From an uncultured bacterium (GTDB taxonomy: Bacteria > Bacillota > Clostridia > Oscillospirales > Acutalibacteraceae), in assembly GCA_934875675.1 (NCBI GenBank), contig CAKXIK010000009.1, positions 1-64,000 of the forward strand: 64,000 nt of DNA, given 5' to 3'. Below the pieces are notes generated by a model, which did not search any database, was not told where the DNA came from, and saw nothing but the letters and a program-made list of their open reading frames with translations. Position 1 is the first letter of the stretch. Every line of letters starts with the position of its first letter. Made by a program: the position numbers and the translations under genes. Shown one piece after another: positions 36,736 through 44,763 of this stretch.

Positions 36736-37800
36736 ATGGCAAAGATTAAAGTGGGCATCATCGGCGTTGGCAACATTGCCGAATGCCACATCAATGGTTA
36801 TCTACACAACCCGGACGTGGAACTTTATGCATTTTGTGATATCAACGAGGAACGCCTGAAAGCAAAGGGCGAAAAATACGGCATTACCCGTCTGTTTACC
36901 GATAAGGACGAAATGCTTAAGCTCGCTGAGATTGACGCGGTCAGTGTCTGCACCTGGAACGCGGCTCATGCAGAGTGCACCATTGCAGCGCTCAATGCCG
37001 GTAAAAACGTTATCTGCGAAAAGCCGATGGCAATGAATGCACAGGAAGCAGAGCAGATGAAAGCTGCTGCAGAAAAGAACAACAAACTGCTGATGATTGG
37101 TTTCGTTCGCCGTTACGGCAATGACTGCAGCATTTTGAAGGACTTTATTGACAACGGCTTCTTTGGCGATATTTATTACACCAAAGCAACTTATCTGCGC
37201 CGCAACGGATGCCCGGGCGGCTGGTTTGGGGACAAATCCCGTTCCGGCGGCGGTCCTTTGATCGATCTGGGTGTACATGTGATTGACCTGACCCGTTATC
37301 TTGCGGGCTGCCCAAAGCCGGTTTCGGTTTACGGTGCAACGTTTGACAAGCTGGGCAATCGTCCCGGTGTCAAAAAAGACCCCGGTTCCTACCGTGCCTC
37401 TGACGCAAATGATGACGTTTTTAACGTAGAAGATTTTGCAACCGCCATGGTTCGTTATGACAATGGCATGGTGCTTTCTATTGAAGCTGCATTCAGCCTG
37501 AACCTGAAAAAAGATACCGGCACGATTGAGATGTTTGGTACCAAAGCAGGTGCTAAGCTTGATCCGGATCTCGAAATTTACACCAATATGAATGGTTACA
37601 TGACCAACGTGGAACTCTCGATGCCGACTGCTCTCTCATTTGAAGGCTTGTTCGAAAACGAGATTAACCACTATGTTGACTGCGTGAAAAACGGAACCAA
37701 ATGCATTTCGCCTGCAGAAGACGGCGTGATGCTGATGAAGATTCTCGATGCCATTTATGAATCCGCAAAAACTGGCCACGAGGTCTTAATCAACGCATAA
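36736..37800 (+). CDS. Gfo/Idh/MocA family oxidoreductase
   Basis: A 354-residue NAD(P)-dependent sugar or inositol dehydrogenase. The Rossmann motif GIIGVGNIAECHI is near residues 8-20, and the family motif CEKPMAMN with the catalytic-region Lys is near residues 97-104. The C-terminal domain has SGGGPLIDLGVHVIDLTRY with the conserved His. It stands alone, divergent from a DUF4091 protein, and is followed by a strong terminator. The AAAGGATGA site lies before the ATG. The substrate cannot be read out; oxidation or epimerisation of an imported sugar is likely. Confidence 0.88.
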   Translation: MAKIKVGIIGVGNIAECHINGYLHNPDVELYAFCDINEERLKAKGEKYGITRLFTDKDEMLKLAEIDAVSVCTWNAAHAECTIAALNAGKNVICEKPMAMNAQEAEQMKAAAEKNNKLLMIGFVRRYGNDCSILKDFIDNGFFGDIYYTKATYLRRNGCPGGWFGDKSRSGGGPLIDLGVHVIDLTRYLAGCPKPVSVYGATFDKLGNRPGVKKDPGSYRASDANDDVFNVEDFATAMVRYDNGMVLSIEAAFSLNLKKDTGTIEMFGTKAGAKLDPDLEIYTNMNGYMTNVELSMPTALSFEGLFENEINHYVDCVKNGTKCISPAEDGVMLMKILDAIYESAKTGHEVLINA

Positions 37801-37814
37801 TTCATACAACAAAC

Positions 37815-37868
37815 AAAAGCAGTTGCCAAGCAAGATGAAAATGCTTGGCAACTGCTTTTACTTTTTTA
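37815..37868 (+). terminator. Terminator of the dehydrogenase gene
   Basis: An 18-bp stem (37815-37832 with 37842-37859), followed by ACTTTTTTATT. Confidence 0.9.
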
Positions 37869-37925
37869 TTAGCGGAGAGGAAATGCCGCGCAAAATCGCA
37901 GGCGTTTTGTTATCCCGATTTCCAA

Positions 37926-38444
37926 TTATCCAGCAGCAACTTCCATTTTCTGCTGCAAAATAGCCGGAATTTCGCCGGGATCCTTTTGCAGTACGAAAGC
38001 AAATTCATCGCAGATCAAGCGGTCTGCTTCGCGGAAAAAGCGCTCGTCGCTTTGGTGAAGCCGCTTTCCTTTTGCGATTCGTTCCTGTTGATGGTGATAA
38101 AGCGTTTTCGCCAAACGAATGATAGACACCCTGTCACCATCGGAAAGAATTTTTTGAAACAGATTTCGCCTCTCGGTTTCGTCATCAATCCAGATGGACT
38201 GTTGCTCGGGGAGAGAATCAATTAACTGCTCCATCTCCTGTCGGGTTAGAACCTTGCGCAAACGCGAGGTCAGCTGTTCATTTTCCACCGGTACAAACAC
38301 CGTGGAATTCTGCTGAAAAACCGGTTTCAAAACATAATAACTCAGCTTCTTTGCGCCAATCTTCTTTTCTGTGGTGCCTGTGATGGAGCAGACGCCATAG
38401 GCTCCATACACAACATGATCTCCGGTGTGAAACAGCTCAGTCAT
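37926..38444 (-). CDS. CarD-family transcriptional regulator
   Basis: A 172-residue regulator. The N-terminal 60 residues form the CarD/TRCF-type RNA-polymerase interaction domain (HTGDHVVYGAYGVCSITG, then YYVLKP and VFVPVEN). The rest is a helical domain that in CarD binds promoter DNA near the -10 box. Such proteins stabilise open complexes and adjust rRNA and stress transcription. I start at 38444, nine bases after AGAAAGGA; the frame is open further upstream but without a ribosome-binding site. Single gene, convergent with the dehydrogenase gene. Confidence 0.88.
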   Translation of the reverse strand: MTELFHTGDHVVYGAYGVCSITGTTEKKIGAKKLSYYVLKPVFQQNSTVFVPVENEQLTSRLRKVLTRQEMEQLIDSLPEQQSIWIDDETERRNLFQKILSDGDRVSIIRLAKTLYHHQQERIAKGKRLHQSDERFFREADRLICDEFAFVLQKDPGEIPAILQQKMEVAAG

Positions 38445-38925
38445 CAGAATCATTCCTTTCTCTCTTTTTCGCGATATTTTCGCTGCAATTGAACCATGCT
38501 CCTGTTGCACAGAACAGAAGACTGCGTTACAATTTTGCTTTTGGGCAATTGCGGCAAACTGTTGGTGTAATATTAATTTCTGTTGAAACGGCATAAGATT
38601 TACTACGAGTACATTTTTAATTCTTTTTTCCAAAATTTATTGCTTGATTAATGTTTCATTTGATTTTGCACCATACAGAATCACAAATTTTCTTCTTTAC
38701 TATTATACCTCATTTTTTTGCAAAATGTTATGGGCAATTTGAACGAAGTTTTCATTGGATAGGGTGATTGTGGACAAACGAGTCTCAAAATACTAAGAAA
38801 ACTTCTTGATTTTTTTAATTTCTATTCTTTTTTACCTGTTGTTTTAATATTGTTATTTTGCATAATATTTTATCGTCTGTGCTTTGCGCAGTTTTACCAA
38901 AAATAAACATTTCGCAAAATTTTGT
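38445..38925. other. AT-rich divergent region upstream of the CarD gene
   Basis: About 480 bases without a credible gene. On the minus strand a TATAAT at about 38700-38705 may be the -10 of the carD-like gene, giving a leader near 250 bases; no matching -35 was clear. Nothing else stands out. Confidence 0.4.
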
Positions 38926-38955
38926 TTGAAAACAAAAAATTACATATGGTATAAT
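38926..38955 (+). promoter_or_regulatory. Promoter of the 79-residue protein gene
   Basis: TTGAAA (38926-38931), 18-base spacer, TATAAT (38950-38955). The leader of about 150 bases contains a small hairpin, CCGATT/AATCGG, near 38983-38998. Confidence 0.7.
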
Positions 38956-39111
38956 AGTTTCACTGAATTATTTTATTTTTATACCGATTTTGAATCGGAA
39001 GCGGTACCTGCAAAGTCATTCTAAAAATTTACAAGATACGGACTTTTGCAGATTTTATCTGCCGTTTTCATCAAAACCTGTATGACAACTCAGCAGAAAG
39101 GAACGATTATC

Positions 39112-39351
39112 ATGAAAAGAATTAAAGCTGCTTGTTTGGAACAGACGGTACATTTTATGCTCAAAGAGGATCTTGGCCATGCGGCTGCTGCAAATGCGGT
39201 TCGCGAGGAATACGCCCATTACAAAACCATGCTGGAACGAAATCGCACAAAATATAAAATTACAGATGAGCAGACATTGCCCGACGATTCCATTCTTATC
39301 AAAATTAAAAAGCAGTACAACAGCTGTGAGGTCGGGGACTATCTGGACTAA
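39112..39351 (+). CDS. Conserved small protein of unknown function
   Basis: A 79-residue soluble protein beginning MKRIKAACLEQTVHFML. The first 45 residues are helical (HAAAANAVREEYAHYKTM) and the last part, ILIKIKKQYNSCEVGDYLD, looks like two strands. I associate proteins of this kind with Oscillospiraceae genomes but know no role. It has its own promoter and terminator and an AGAAAGGA site 11 bases before the ATG, so it is a genuine single-gene unit. A regulatory role is possible but unsupported. Confidence 0.72.
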   Translation: MKRIKAACLEQTVHFMLKEDLGHAAAANAVREEYAHYKTMLERNRTKYKITDEQTLPDDSILIKIKKQYNSCEVGDYLD

Positions 39352-39368
39352 CATTCCCACCAGACAAC

Positions 39369-39407
39369 AAAATGCGCAGACGCCGGTTTTGGCGCTGCGC
39401 ATTTTTT
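39369..39407 (+). terminator. Terminator of the 79-residue protein gene
   Basis: AAAATGCGCAG pairs with CTGCGCATTTT, with an inner GCC/GGC extension, followed by a T-run. Confidence 0.85.
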
Positions 39408-39526
39408 GTTGTACAAGTTCCGATTAAACCGCGGTAAAATTAAAAGACAGTTTATACCGAGGTTAATTTTACGCAGAATTTCCCCTGCCGCTTTGTGAGA
39501 GACTCCTGTTGAAACAGATGCAAAAA

Positions 39527-39670
39527 TTACAGGATCTCATATCTTGCATCCAAAAGGGCTTTGATTGCGCGAGAAAAATTTTCTTCTTTAATTCCTTCTG
39601 GCAGCTCCGGCCATTTCCCTTGTCGATATAGGTCAATGCACTTTAACTTGTATTCATAACTGTACTTCAT
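39527..39670 (-). pseudogene. Truncated IS3-like transposase N-terminus
   Basis: A 47-residue frame starting MKYSYEYKLKCIDLYRQGKW, the typical start of an OrfA-type helix-turn-helix transposase. The match fades after about 32 residues and the frame stops at 39527, whereas a full OrfA has 90-180 residues. No OrfB follows. The ribosome-binding site GGGGG lies inside the adjacent inverted repeat. It is best read as the left end of an insertion sequence whose remainder has been lost. Fixation as a small gene cannot be excluded. Confidence 0.65.
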
Positions 39671-39675
39671 AACAA

Positions 39676-39709
39676 TACCCCCAATACTGGGTGTCCAGTA
39701 TTGGGGGTA
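39676..39709. repeat. Perfect 15-bp inverted repeat beside the transposase remnant
   Basis: TACCCCCAATACTGG (39676-39690) and CCAGTATTGGGGGTA (39695-39709) are exact inverted copies with only GTGT between them. It abuts the start codon of the truncated transposase and overlaps its ribosome-binding site, so it probably holds the terminal repeat of the lost element. Confidence 0.7.
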
Positions 39710-39741
39710 CATATCAAAACAACAGTGGCGGATTTTTTGAA

Positions 39742-40296
39742 TCATATAAAAATCATCACAATTGCAATTGCCAGTACCAGAATGCCACCGCAGCGATTTG
39801 CTATCAGCGCCCAATTAGACGGTTCAGCGTCTTTAAACCGCCAGCCATATTCCAAATACCATGCAGTATGTGGGGAAGCAATATTGATAATCCCAATAAT
39901 GATCAGCAAAAGAATTACAAAAATATTTTTGCTTTTTGATTGTGTCGGCATTTCTTCCTCAAGAACATCACACAGCGTATCTCCTGCCACATAGCGCTCC
40001 GCATCGTAGTTGTCGCTCCATCCGCTTTGCAACGATGTTGCAATTTCGTGGTACTGCGCATCCAACCAATAGGTAGAATTGTCCGGATATGTAATTGTAA
40101 TGTGATATCCCGAAGAACTTTTGGAAAGGTCATAGCGATAGAGATTGGTTTCATCGGAAATCGTGCTGTTTTCTGTATCCACCGTAAAAACCTGGTGATT
40201 CCTCTCCACCGTATAGGTGGAGTCTTGAGCCGAGGAACAAGCCATAAAGGAGAATAAAAGCAATACCATCATAACAGACGCATACAGTTTTTTCAT
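39742..40296 (-). CDS. Lipoprotein with DUF6199-like C-terminal membrane domain
   Basis: A 184-residue protein. It starts with a signal ending in the lipobox FMAC (Cys20). An extracytoplasmic part follows (YTVERNHQVFTVDTENSTIS). The last 60 residues hold two membrane helices joined by ASPHTAWYLEYGWRFKDAEPSNWAL, the hallmark of small DUF6199-type membrane proteins. Function unknown. GGGAGGG five bases before the ATG supports the start at 40296. It has its own promoter and is not linked to the IS remnant next to it except by position. Confidence 0.72.
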   Translation of the reverse strand: MKKLYASVMMVLLLFSFMACSSAQDSTYTVERNHQVFTVDTENSTISDETNLYRYDLSKSSSGYHITITYPDNSTYWLDAQYHEIATSLQSGWSDNYDAERYVAGDTLCDVLEEEMPTQSKSKNIFVILLLIIIGIINIASPHTAWYLEYGWRFKDAEPSNWALIANRCGGILVLAIAIVMIFI

Positions 40297-40358
40297 ATCG
40301 ACCCTCCCGCAAATTCCTCTTTGTGTCGCCACATCCAAATATAAACAAGTTTGTGTTT

Positions 40359-40387
40359 ATGATATCATATTTTTTACCCGTCTTCAA
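40359..40387 (-). promoter_or_regulatory. Promoter of the DUF6199-like lipoprotein gene
   Basis: On the minus strand -35 TTGAAG (40382-40387), 17-base spacer, -10 TATCAT (40359-40364). Confidence 0.7.
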
Positions 40388-40444
40388 TACACGGGGCACA
40401 TAATTCTTTCTTAAAAGGTGTCCGATCCCAAGTTTTCTTCAAAC

Positions 40445-40483
40445 GGTATAAATAATGCCCGCAGTGACGAGACTGCGGGCATT
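40445..40483 (-). terminator. Terminator of the pyrophosphatase gene
   Basis: A perfect 12-bp stem, AATGCCCGCAGT (40454-40465) with ACTGCGGGCATT (40472-40483), followed on the minus strand by ATTTAT. Confidence 0.8.
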
Positions 40484-40498
40484 GTTAATTCTAAACCA

Positions 40499-42586
40499 TT
40501 AGCCGAACAACGAAAACGCAACAAACAGAGAGGACAGCAGGGAAGCGACGAGAGAAACAACGGTGATCTGCGTATTGATGGAAGGGCCGGCAGTATCCTT
40601 AAATGGATCGCCTACCGTATCCCCAATAACTGCTGCCTTGTGTGCATCGCTGCCTTTTCCGCCTTCGCTGCCGGATTCAATATATTTCTTGGAATTATCC
40701 CACAGGCCTCCTGAATTGGACATAAACAGCGCAAGCAGCAATCCACTCACAATATTACCGAGCAGGAATCCGCCAATGGCAAGCGGACCGCCGATAAACC
40801 CGACAAGCAGCGTCGCGATAATGGTCATCAATCCGGCGGGAATAAGCTCTCGCAGGGCGCCGGCCGTTGCAATATCAATGCATTTGCTGTATTCAGGCTT
40901 AACGCCGGGTTTTCCCTCTTTAAGCCCGAGGATTGTATTAAACTGGCGGTGAATTTCGGCTACCATGCGCTGTGCATTGCGATCCACGCCGAGAATCAGC
41001 ATAGCGGAAAAGACCGCCGGAATTGCAGCACCGATTAAAATTCCAAAGAACACCGTTGGGGACATGACATCGAATCCCGTAATCAATTCTTTGCCTGCCG
41101 CAGCCAAAGCCGCGTTAACCTCGGACATAAACGCACCCAGCAGAGAGATAACCGTCAAGCCGGCAGCGCCGATGGAAAATCCCTTTGTCACTGCCTTTAC
41201 GGTGTTGCCTGCGCTGTCAAGCTCATCCGCGACCCGGATCGTCTCTTCTCCCAGACCGCCCATCTCCGCCAAACCGCGTGCATTGTCCACAATTGGTCCA
41301 TAAGCGTCGTTGGAAATAATCATGCCCACAATGGAAAGCATTCCGACCGCTGCCATGGAAATACCGAAAATTGCATATCCGGCACCCATCGGCTCACAAA
41401 GCTTGTAGGCCACAAGTGCGGAAACCGCGATACCGACCATTGCCGGCAGAGCAGAAATAAAACCATAGGAAACACCGGACAAAACCGTGAACGCAGGGCC
41501 CGAGCTGGATGCATGAGCCACCTTGCGCACAATCGGCTTGGAATCATCGGTAAAGTAGTCAGTGGTAATACCGATAATAACTCCGACCAGCAGTCCGGTT
41601 GCCGATGCGCCCCAAATTCTCCACGAGAATCCCGGAACCAGCATGGTGACCAGTGCGGTAAAAGCCAGAAAAACGGCAGTCGTAACATATGTAGAAGAAT
41701 TCAGCGCACGGGTGGGGCTGCCTTTTTTGCCCACACGCGCGGTTGCAATTCCGATCACCGAGGCAAGCAAACCCAGAATCGCATAGCAAAACACCATGGA
41801 AACATTGGCAAATTTGCCGCCCGTCAGTGACTGCGCAATGACCAGTGCCGAAGCCATGGCCGCAACGTTGGAATCAAACAGATCCGCGCCCATTCCGGCA
41901 ACATCACCCACGTTATCGCCCACATTATCGGCAATGACTGCCGGGTTGCGCGGGTCGTCTTCCGGAATGCCCAGTTCCACCTTTCCGGTCAGATCGGCAG
42001 AAACATCAGCAGTTTTGGTGAAAATTCCGCCGCCGGCTTTTGCAAACAGAGCCAGCGAGCTTGCGCCGAATGAAAACCCGAGCAAAATGGTGGAATCGCC
42101 TGTCAGCATCAGCACCGCTGCCACGCCAAACAGAGAACATCCAACCACCAGCAGTCCCATCACAGCACCGCCGCGAAAGCCGATTAAAAACGCCGGTTTA
42201 ATTCCCTTTTGAGCAGCTTCTGCCGTACGGGAATTAGAAAGCGTCGCCACCAGAATTCCGATTTTGCCTGCCACTGCAGACAATGCCGTTCCCGCAAGAT
42301 ATGCAATTGCAATTGCTACGTTATCGAGAACATTTCCTTTCCAAACTGGCGACGGAAGCAGCACAAAAATAATTACCGCTGCCACTGCTGCAAAGATTCC
42401 CAATAATTTATATTCTCTGCGCATGAAGGTGTTTGCGCCTTCTTTAATCAATGCAGAAATTCTGGAAATCTCGGTGTTGTCTGTGCGCTGCTTTTTCACC
42501 CAAAGATACAGATAGGCTGCAAACGCAAACGCCAGAACCGCTGTTAAAAATGAGAGACCGAAAAACAGGGATAGATGCTCATGCAT
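40499..42586 (-). CDS. hppA: Ion-translocating membrane pyrophosphatase, K+-independent type
   Basis: A 695-residue membrane protein with about sixteen helices that couples pyrophosphate hydrolysis to ion pumping. The substrate-binding loop near residues 200-240 contains KVELGIPEDDPRNPAVIADN and DNVGDVAGMGADLFDS, slightly divergent from the usual DVGADLVGK and CAGMAADLFE forms. Residues 460-469 read GNTVKAVTKG, with Lys464 where K+-dependent enzymes have Ala; this marks the K+-independent class, mostly proton pumps. I use the ATG at 42586; a GTG three codons earlier is possible. Its long leader has riboswitch-like folding. Confidence 0.9.
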   Translation of the reverse strand: MHEHLSLFFGLSFLTAVLAFAFAAYLYLWVKKQRTDNTEISRISALIKEGANTFMRREYKLLGIFAAVAAVIIFVLLPSPVWKGNVLDNVAIAIAYLAGTALSAVAGKIGILVATLSNSRTAEAAQKGIKPAFLIGFRGGAVMGLLVVGCSLFGVAAVLMLTGDSTILLGFSFGASSLALFAKAGGGIFTKTADVSADLTGKVELGIPEDDPRNPAVIADNVGDNVGDVAGMGADLFDSNVAAMASALVIAQSLTGGKFANVSMVFCYAILGLLASVIGIATARVGKKGSPTRALNSSTYVTTAVFLAFTALVTMLVPGFSWRIWGASATGLLVGVIIGITTDYFTDDSKPIVRKVAHASSSGPAFTVLSGVSYGFISALPAMVGIAVSALVAYKLCEPMGAGYAIFGISMAAVGMLSIVGMIISNDAYGPIVDNARGLAEMGGLGEETIRVADELDSAGNTVKAVTKGFSIGAAGLTVISLLGAFMSEVNAALAAAGKELITGFDVMSPTVFFGILIGAAIPAVFSAMLILGVDRNAQRMVAEIHRQFNTILGLKEGKPGVKPEYSKCIDIATAGALRELIPAGLMTIIATLLVGFIGGPLAIGGFLLGNIVSGLLLALFMSNSGGLWDNSKKYIESGSEGGKGSDAHKAAVIGDTVGDPFKDTAGPSINTQITVVSLVASLLSSLFVAFSLFG

Positions 42587-42676
42587 ACGGGGCACGACCT
42601 TTTCTGCTGAATTTCAAAGCAAATTGGCGGTTCTGTTCCTGTGCAGACGCACCTCCCCCACGGAAATGTGCAGTCG

Positions 42677-42833
42677 CTTTAAAAAAGGACAGAACACAAA
42701 AAATGTGTTCTGTCCTTTGAACGTCACAAAACAGACGCAGCTCCGTCTTGCAGCTACGCTTGTATGTACCCGGTTCAAAGTAAATCAAGTGCAATGTGCA
42801 CCTGATGACAGACTCCACCGCTTACTTTGATTA
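42677..42833 (-). promoter_or_regulatory. Riboswitch-like leader of the pyrophosphatase gene
   Basis: In the transcript, a 9-bp P1 (42822-42830 with 42775-42783) closes around an internal loop and a 10-bp hairpin (42797-42806 with 42784-42793). The P1 3' strand overlaps GTTCAAAG-complement bases 42773-42780, which can instead pair with 42715-42722 at the start of the terminator. The terminator itself is a perfect 15-bp stem (42704-42718 with 42684-42698) followed by TTTTTT. P1/terminator and antiterminator are mutually exclusive, the design of a transcription-control riboswitch. I cannot match it to a known class; an ion sensor such as the Na+ (DUF1646) class is one candidate given the gene. 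Confidence 0.65.
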
Positions 42834-42839
42834 GGATTA

Positions 42840-42868
42840 ATCGTAGCACTGCGGCAGATGGATGTCAA
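42840..42868 (-). promoter_or_regulatory. Promoter of the pyrophosphatase leader
   Basis: On the minus strand -35 TTGACA (42863-42868), 17-base spacer, -10 TACGAT (42840-42845). Start of transcription is expected near 42833. Confidence 0.8.
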
Positions 42869-43292
42869 GCGCAAGAGCCGATTTCGGAAATATTTTTAAC
42901 TTTTAAACAATTTTTTGTTTACTTTTTCGGCATTCTTTTTGACCGTCTGCTCACTCTTCCGTACCGCCCCGGCACAACCGCTCAACTGAAAATTCCCGCT
43001 CCCGCTGCAAAAGCTCCTCAGGCAGTTTTGGTTGAATACATGTCCTGCAAACGCCGCGGTCATCCAACGTTAATGCTTCCGGGGAAACGATGCAAAGCCC
43101 CGCGCAGAAAAAGATGCAAAACCGATTATTACAATACACAAAAACACGCCCCTATCCTCAAAATATAATCTTAACATCAACCAGCATACCATAAAGTCCC
43201 ACATTAAAATGCAATACATTTGCAATGCATATTTTTTATACAAATTTTGCCATACTTGTGTTATCTAATTGACGTATTGTGGGGCTTTTCGT
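42869..43292. other. Gap between the pyrophosphatase promoter and the small YlcI-like gene
   Basis: About 420 bases. Short open frames exist on both strands but none has a convincing ribosome-binding site or family match. The segment 43170-43270 is AT-rich and should hold the promoter of the gene at 43293. Confidence 0.4.
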
Positions 43293-43475
43293 ATGACTGT
43301 TTTTAAAATTCCATCCATTCCACCCACCACAAATAAAACGGTTCGCTTTCCCAATGACGTAATTCGCGGCGTTGAGGAAGCGATTCAGGGCAAGGACTGC
43401 ACGTTTTCTGCCTTTGTGGTGGAAGCAGTGCGCGAGGCACTGCGTTCTTTGCAGAGCGGCGAAGAAAACGCATAG
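43293..43475 (+). CDS. Small ribbon-helix-helix-like protein (YlcI/YnfO type)
   Basis: A 60-residue protein. The segment NKTVRFPNDVIRGVEEAIQG followed by TFSAFVVEAVREALRSL is the strand-helix-helix pattern of ribbon-helix-helix DNA-binding proteins, close to the YlcI/YnfO group. No toxin or partner gene is adjacent, so it is more likely a small regulator than an antitoxin. The ribosome-binding site is weak (GTGGGG). A shorter or longer start is possible; the frame is open eight codons further upstream. Confidence 0.6.
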   Translation: MTVFKIPSIPPTTNKTVRFPNDVIRGVEEAIQGKDCTFSAFVVEAVREALRSLQSGEENA

Positions 43476-43567
43476 GTTTCTGCTGTATGGTTTTGCAGGC
43501 AATTGGCACCCATTGATTTCAATTTGCCTTCCGCGCGGTTGAAACGCAGTTTTTCGGTCATATTTTG

Positions 43568-43596
43568 TTGCATTTTGGGCCTGTTCGGGATATACT
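43568..43596 (+). promoter_or_regulatory. Promoter of the cysteine synthase-like gene
   Basis: TTGCAT (43568-43573), 17-base spacer, TATACT (43591-43596). The short leader has a weak 5-bp hairpin only; no S-box or T-box was seen. Confidence 0.7.
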
Positions 43597-43684
43597 GTGT
43601 TAAGTAAAATTTTACTGCGGAACAACGGCATACAGTCTTGTTTGGGACTGTGAACCGGGCGCTGCGAAAGGAATGGTTACCTTC

Positions 43685-44617
43685 ATGATTTATAACAACG
43701 TGCTGGAAGCAATCGGTCACACGCCGATGATCCGGCTGCAAAAAATGGGTGATCCGGACGGGGCAGAAATTCTGGTTAAATACGAAGGACTCAACGTTGG
43801 CGGTTCCATTAAGACCCGAACCGCCTTTAACATGATTCTTGACGCAGAGCGGCGCGGAATCATCGGACCGGATACCATCATTGTGGAACCCACCAGCGGC
43901 AATCAGGGCATCGGTCTTGCTTTGGTGGGCGCAATCCGCGGTTACCGCACCATTATCATTATGCCGGATTCCGTCAGCCGCGAACGCAGACTGCTTGTGA
44001 AGCATTACGGCGCAGAGGTCCGCCTGGTTCACGACGCGGGCAATATTGGCGACTGCATTGCGGAATGTGTTCGCACCGCACAGGAGCTTGCCGCCGCAGA
44101 CCCACATGTGTTTATCCCGCAGCAGTTTGAAAATGAAGCGAATCCGCGCGTGCACCACCACCACACCGCACTCGAAATTATGGAGCAGGTCGGCGGGCCA
44201 ATTGACGGCTTTTGCTCCGGCGTTGGCACGGGCGGAACAATTACAGGAATCGGAGAAGTGCTCAAAGCACAAAATCCCGAAATCACCATTTGGGCAGTGG
44301 AACCCGAAAATGCCGCAATTCTTGCCGGCGGAACGGTTGGAACCCATTTGCAGATGGGCATTGGCGACGGACTGATTCCCAAAATTCTCAACACCAAAAT
44401 TTATGAGGATGTCTGCATTATTTCCGATGAAGAAGCTATTCGCACCGCAAAGGAGCTTGCCCGTTTGGAAGGGCTGATGTGCGGCATTTCCAGCGGAACC
44501 AACGTTGCTGCCGCAATTCGCCTTGCCAAAAAGCTTGGCAAAGGCAAAACCGTTGTCACCGTTCTGCCGGATACTGCCGAGCGTTACTTTACCACCCCGC
44601 TCTTTGACGGAGACTGA
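43685..44617 (+). CDS. cysK: Cysteine synthase (O-acetylserine sulfhydrylase) family enzyme
   Basis: A 310-residue PLP enzyme of fold type II, expected to make cysteine from O-acetylserine and sulfide. The PLP lysine lies in NVGGSIKTRTAFNM, the substrate loop in EPTSGNQGIGLAL and the phosphate cup in GVGTGGTITGIG. Two places differ from textbook CysK: KTR instead of KDR after the PLP lysine, and GNQG instead of GNTG. I believe this is a Firmicutes subgroup, but activity on another acceptor cannot be ruled out. The ATG at 43685 is 12 bases after AAAGGA. Single gene with its own promoter and terminator. Confidence 0.82.
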   Translation: MIYNNVLEAIGHTPMIRLQKMGDPDGAEILVKYEGLNVGGSIKTRTAFNMILDAERRGIIGPDTIIVEPTSGNQGIGLALVGAIRGYRTIIIMPDSVSRERRLLVKHYGAEVRLVHDAGNIGDCIAECVRTAQELAAADPHVFIPQQFENEANPRVHHHHTALEIMEQVGGPIDGFCSGVGTGGTITGIGEVLKAQNPEITIWAVEPENAAILAGGTVGTHLQMGIGDGLIPKILNTKIYEDVCIISDEEAIRTAKELARLEGLMCGISSGTNVAAAIRLAKKLGKGKTVVTVLPDTAERYFTTPLFDGD

Positions 44618-44672
44618 TTTTCATCTCCCATTTCAAGAGAAATCGGTATTCGCAATCAACCGATACAAATAC

Positions 44673-44733
44673 AAAAAAAGGCTGCCGGGTCGGATACTAA
44701 TTTTACATTAGTATCGTGCCCGACAGCCTTTTT
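44673..44733. terminator. Bidirectional terminator between convergent genes
   Basis: A long interrupted stem: AAAAAGGCTG pairs with CAGCCTTTTT at the base, CCGGG/CCCG in the middle and GATACTAAT with ATTAGTATC at the top. T-runs occur on both strands. Confidence 0.85.
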
Positions 44734-44763
44734 CATTGGAATAACCCGCCGCATGCCACTCAA

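Noticed and set aside
36340..36789. A minus-strand frame with several Cys pairs in the divergent region at 36363-36735
   Set aside because: The Cys pattern is suggestive, but there is no start codon with a ribosome-binding site, the frame overlaps both neighbouring gene starts, and a plus-strand terminator-like hairpin explains part of the sequence.
42951..43139. A minus-strand 62-codon frame upstream of the pyrophosphatase promoter
   Set aside because: Some protein-like sequence near its end, but no clear start signal or homologue and a weak start context.
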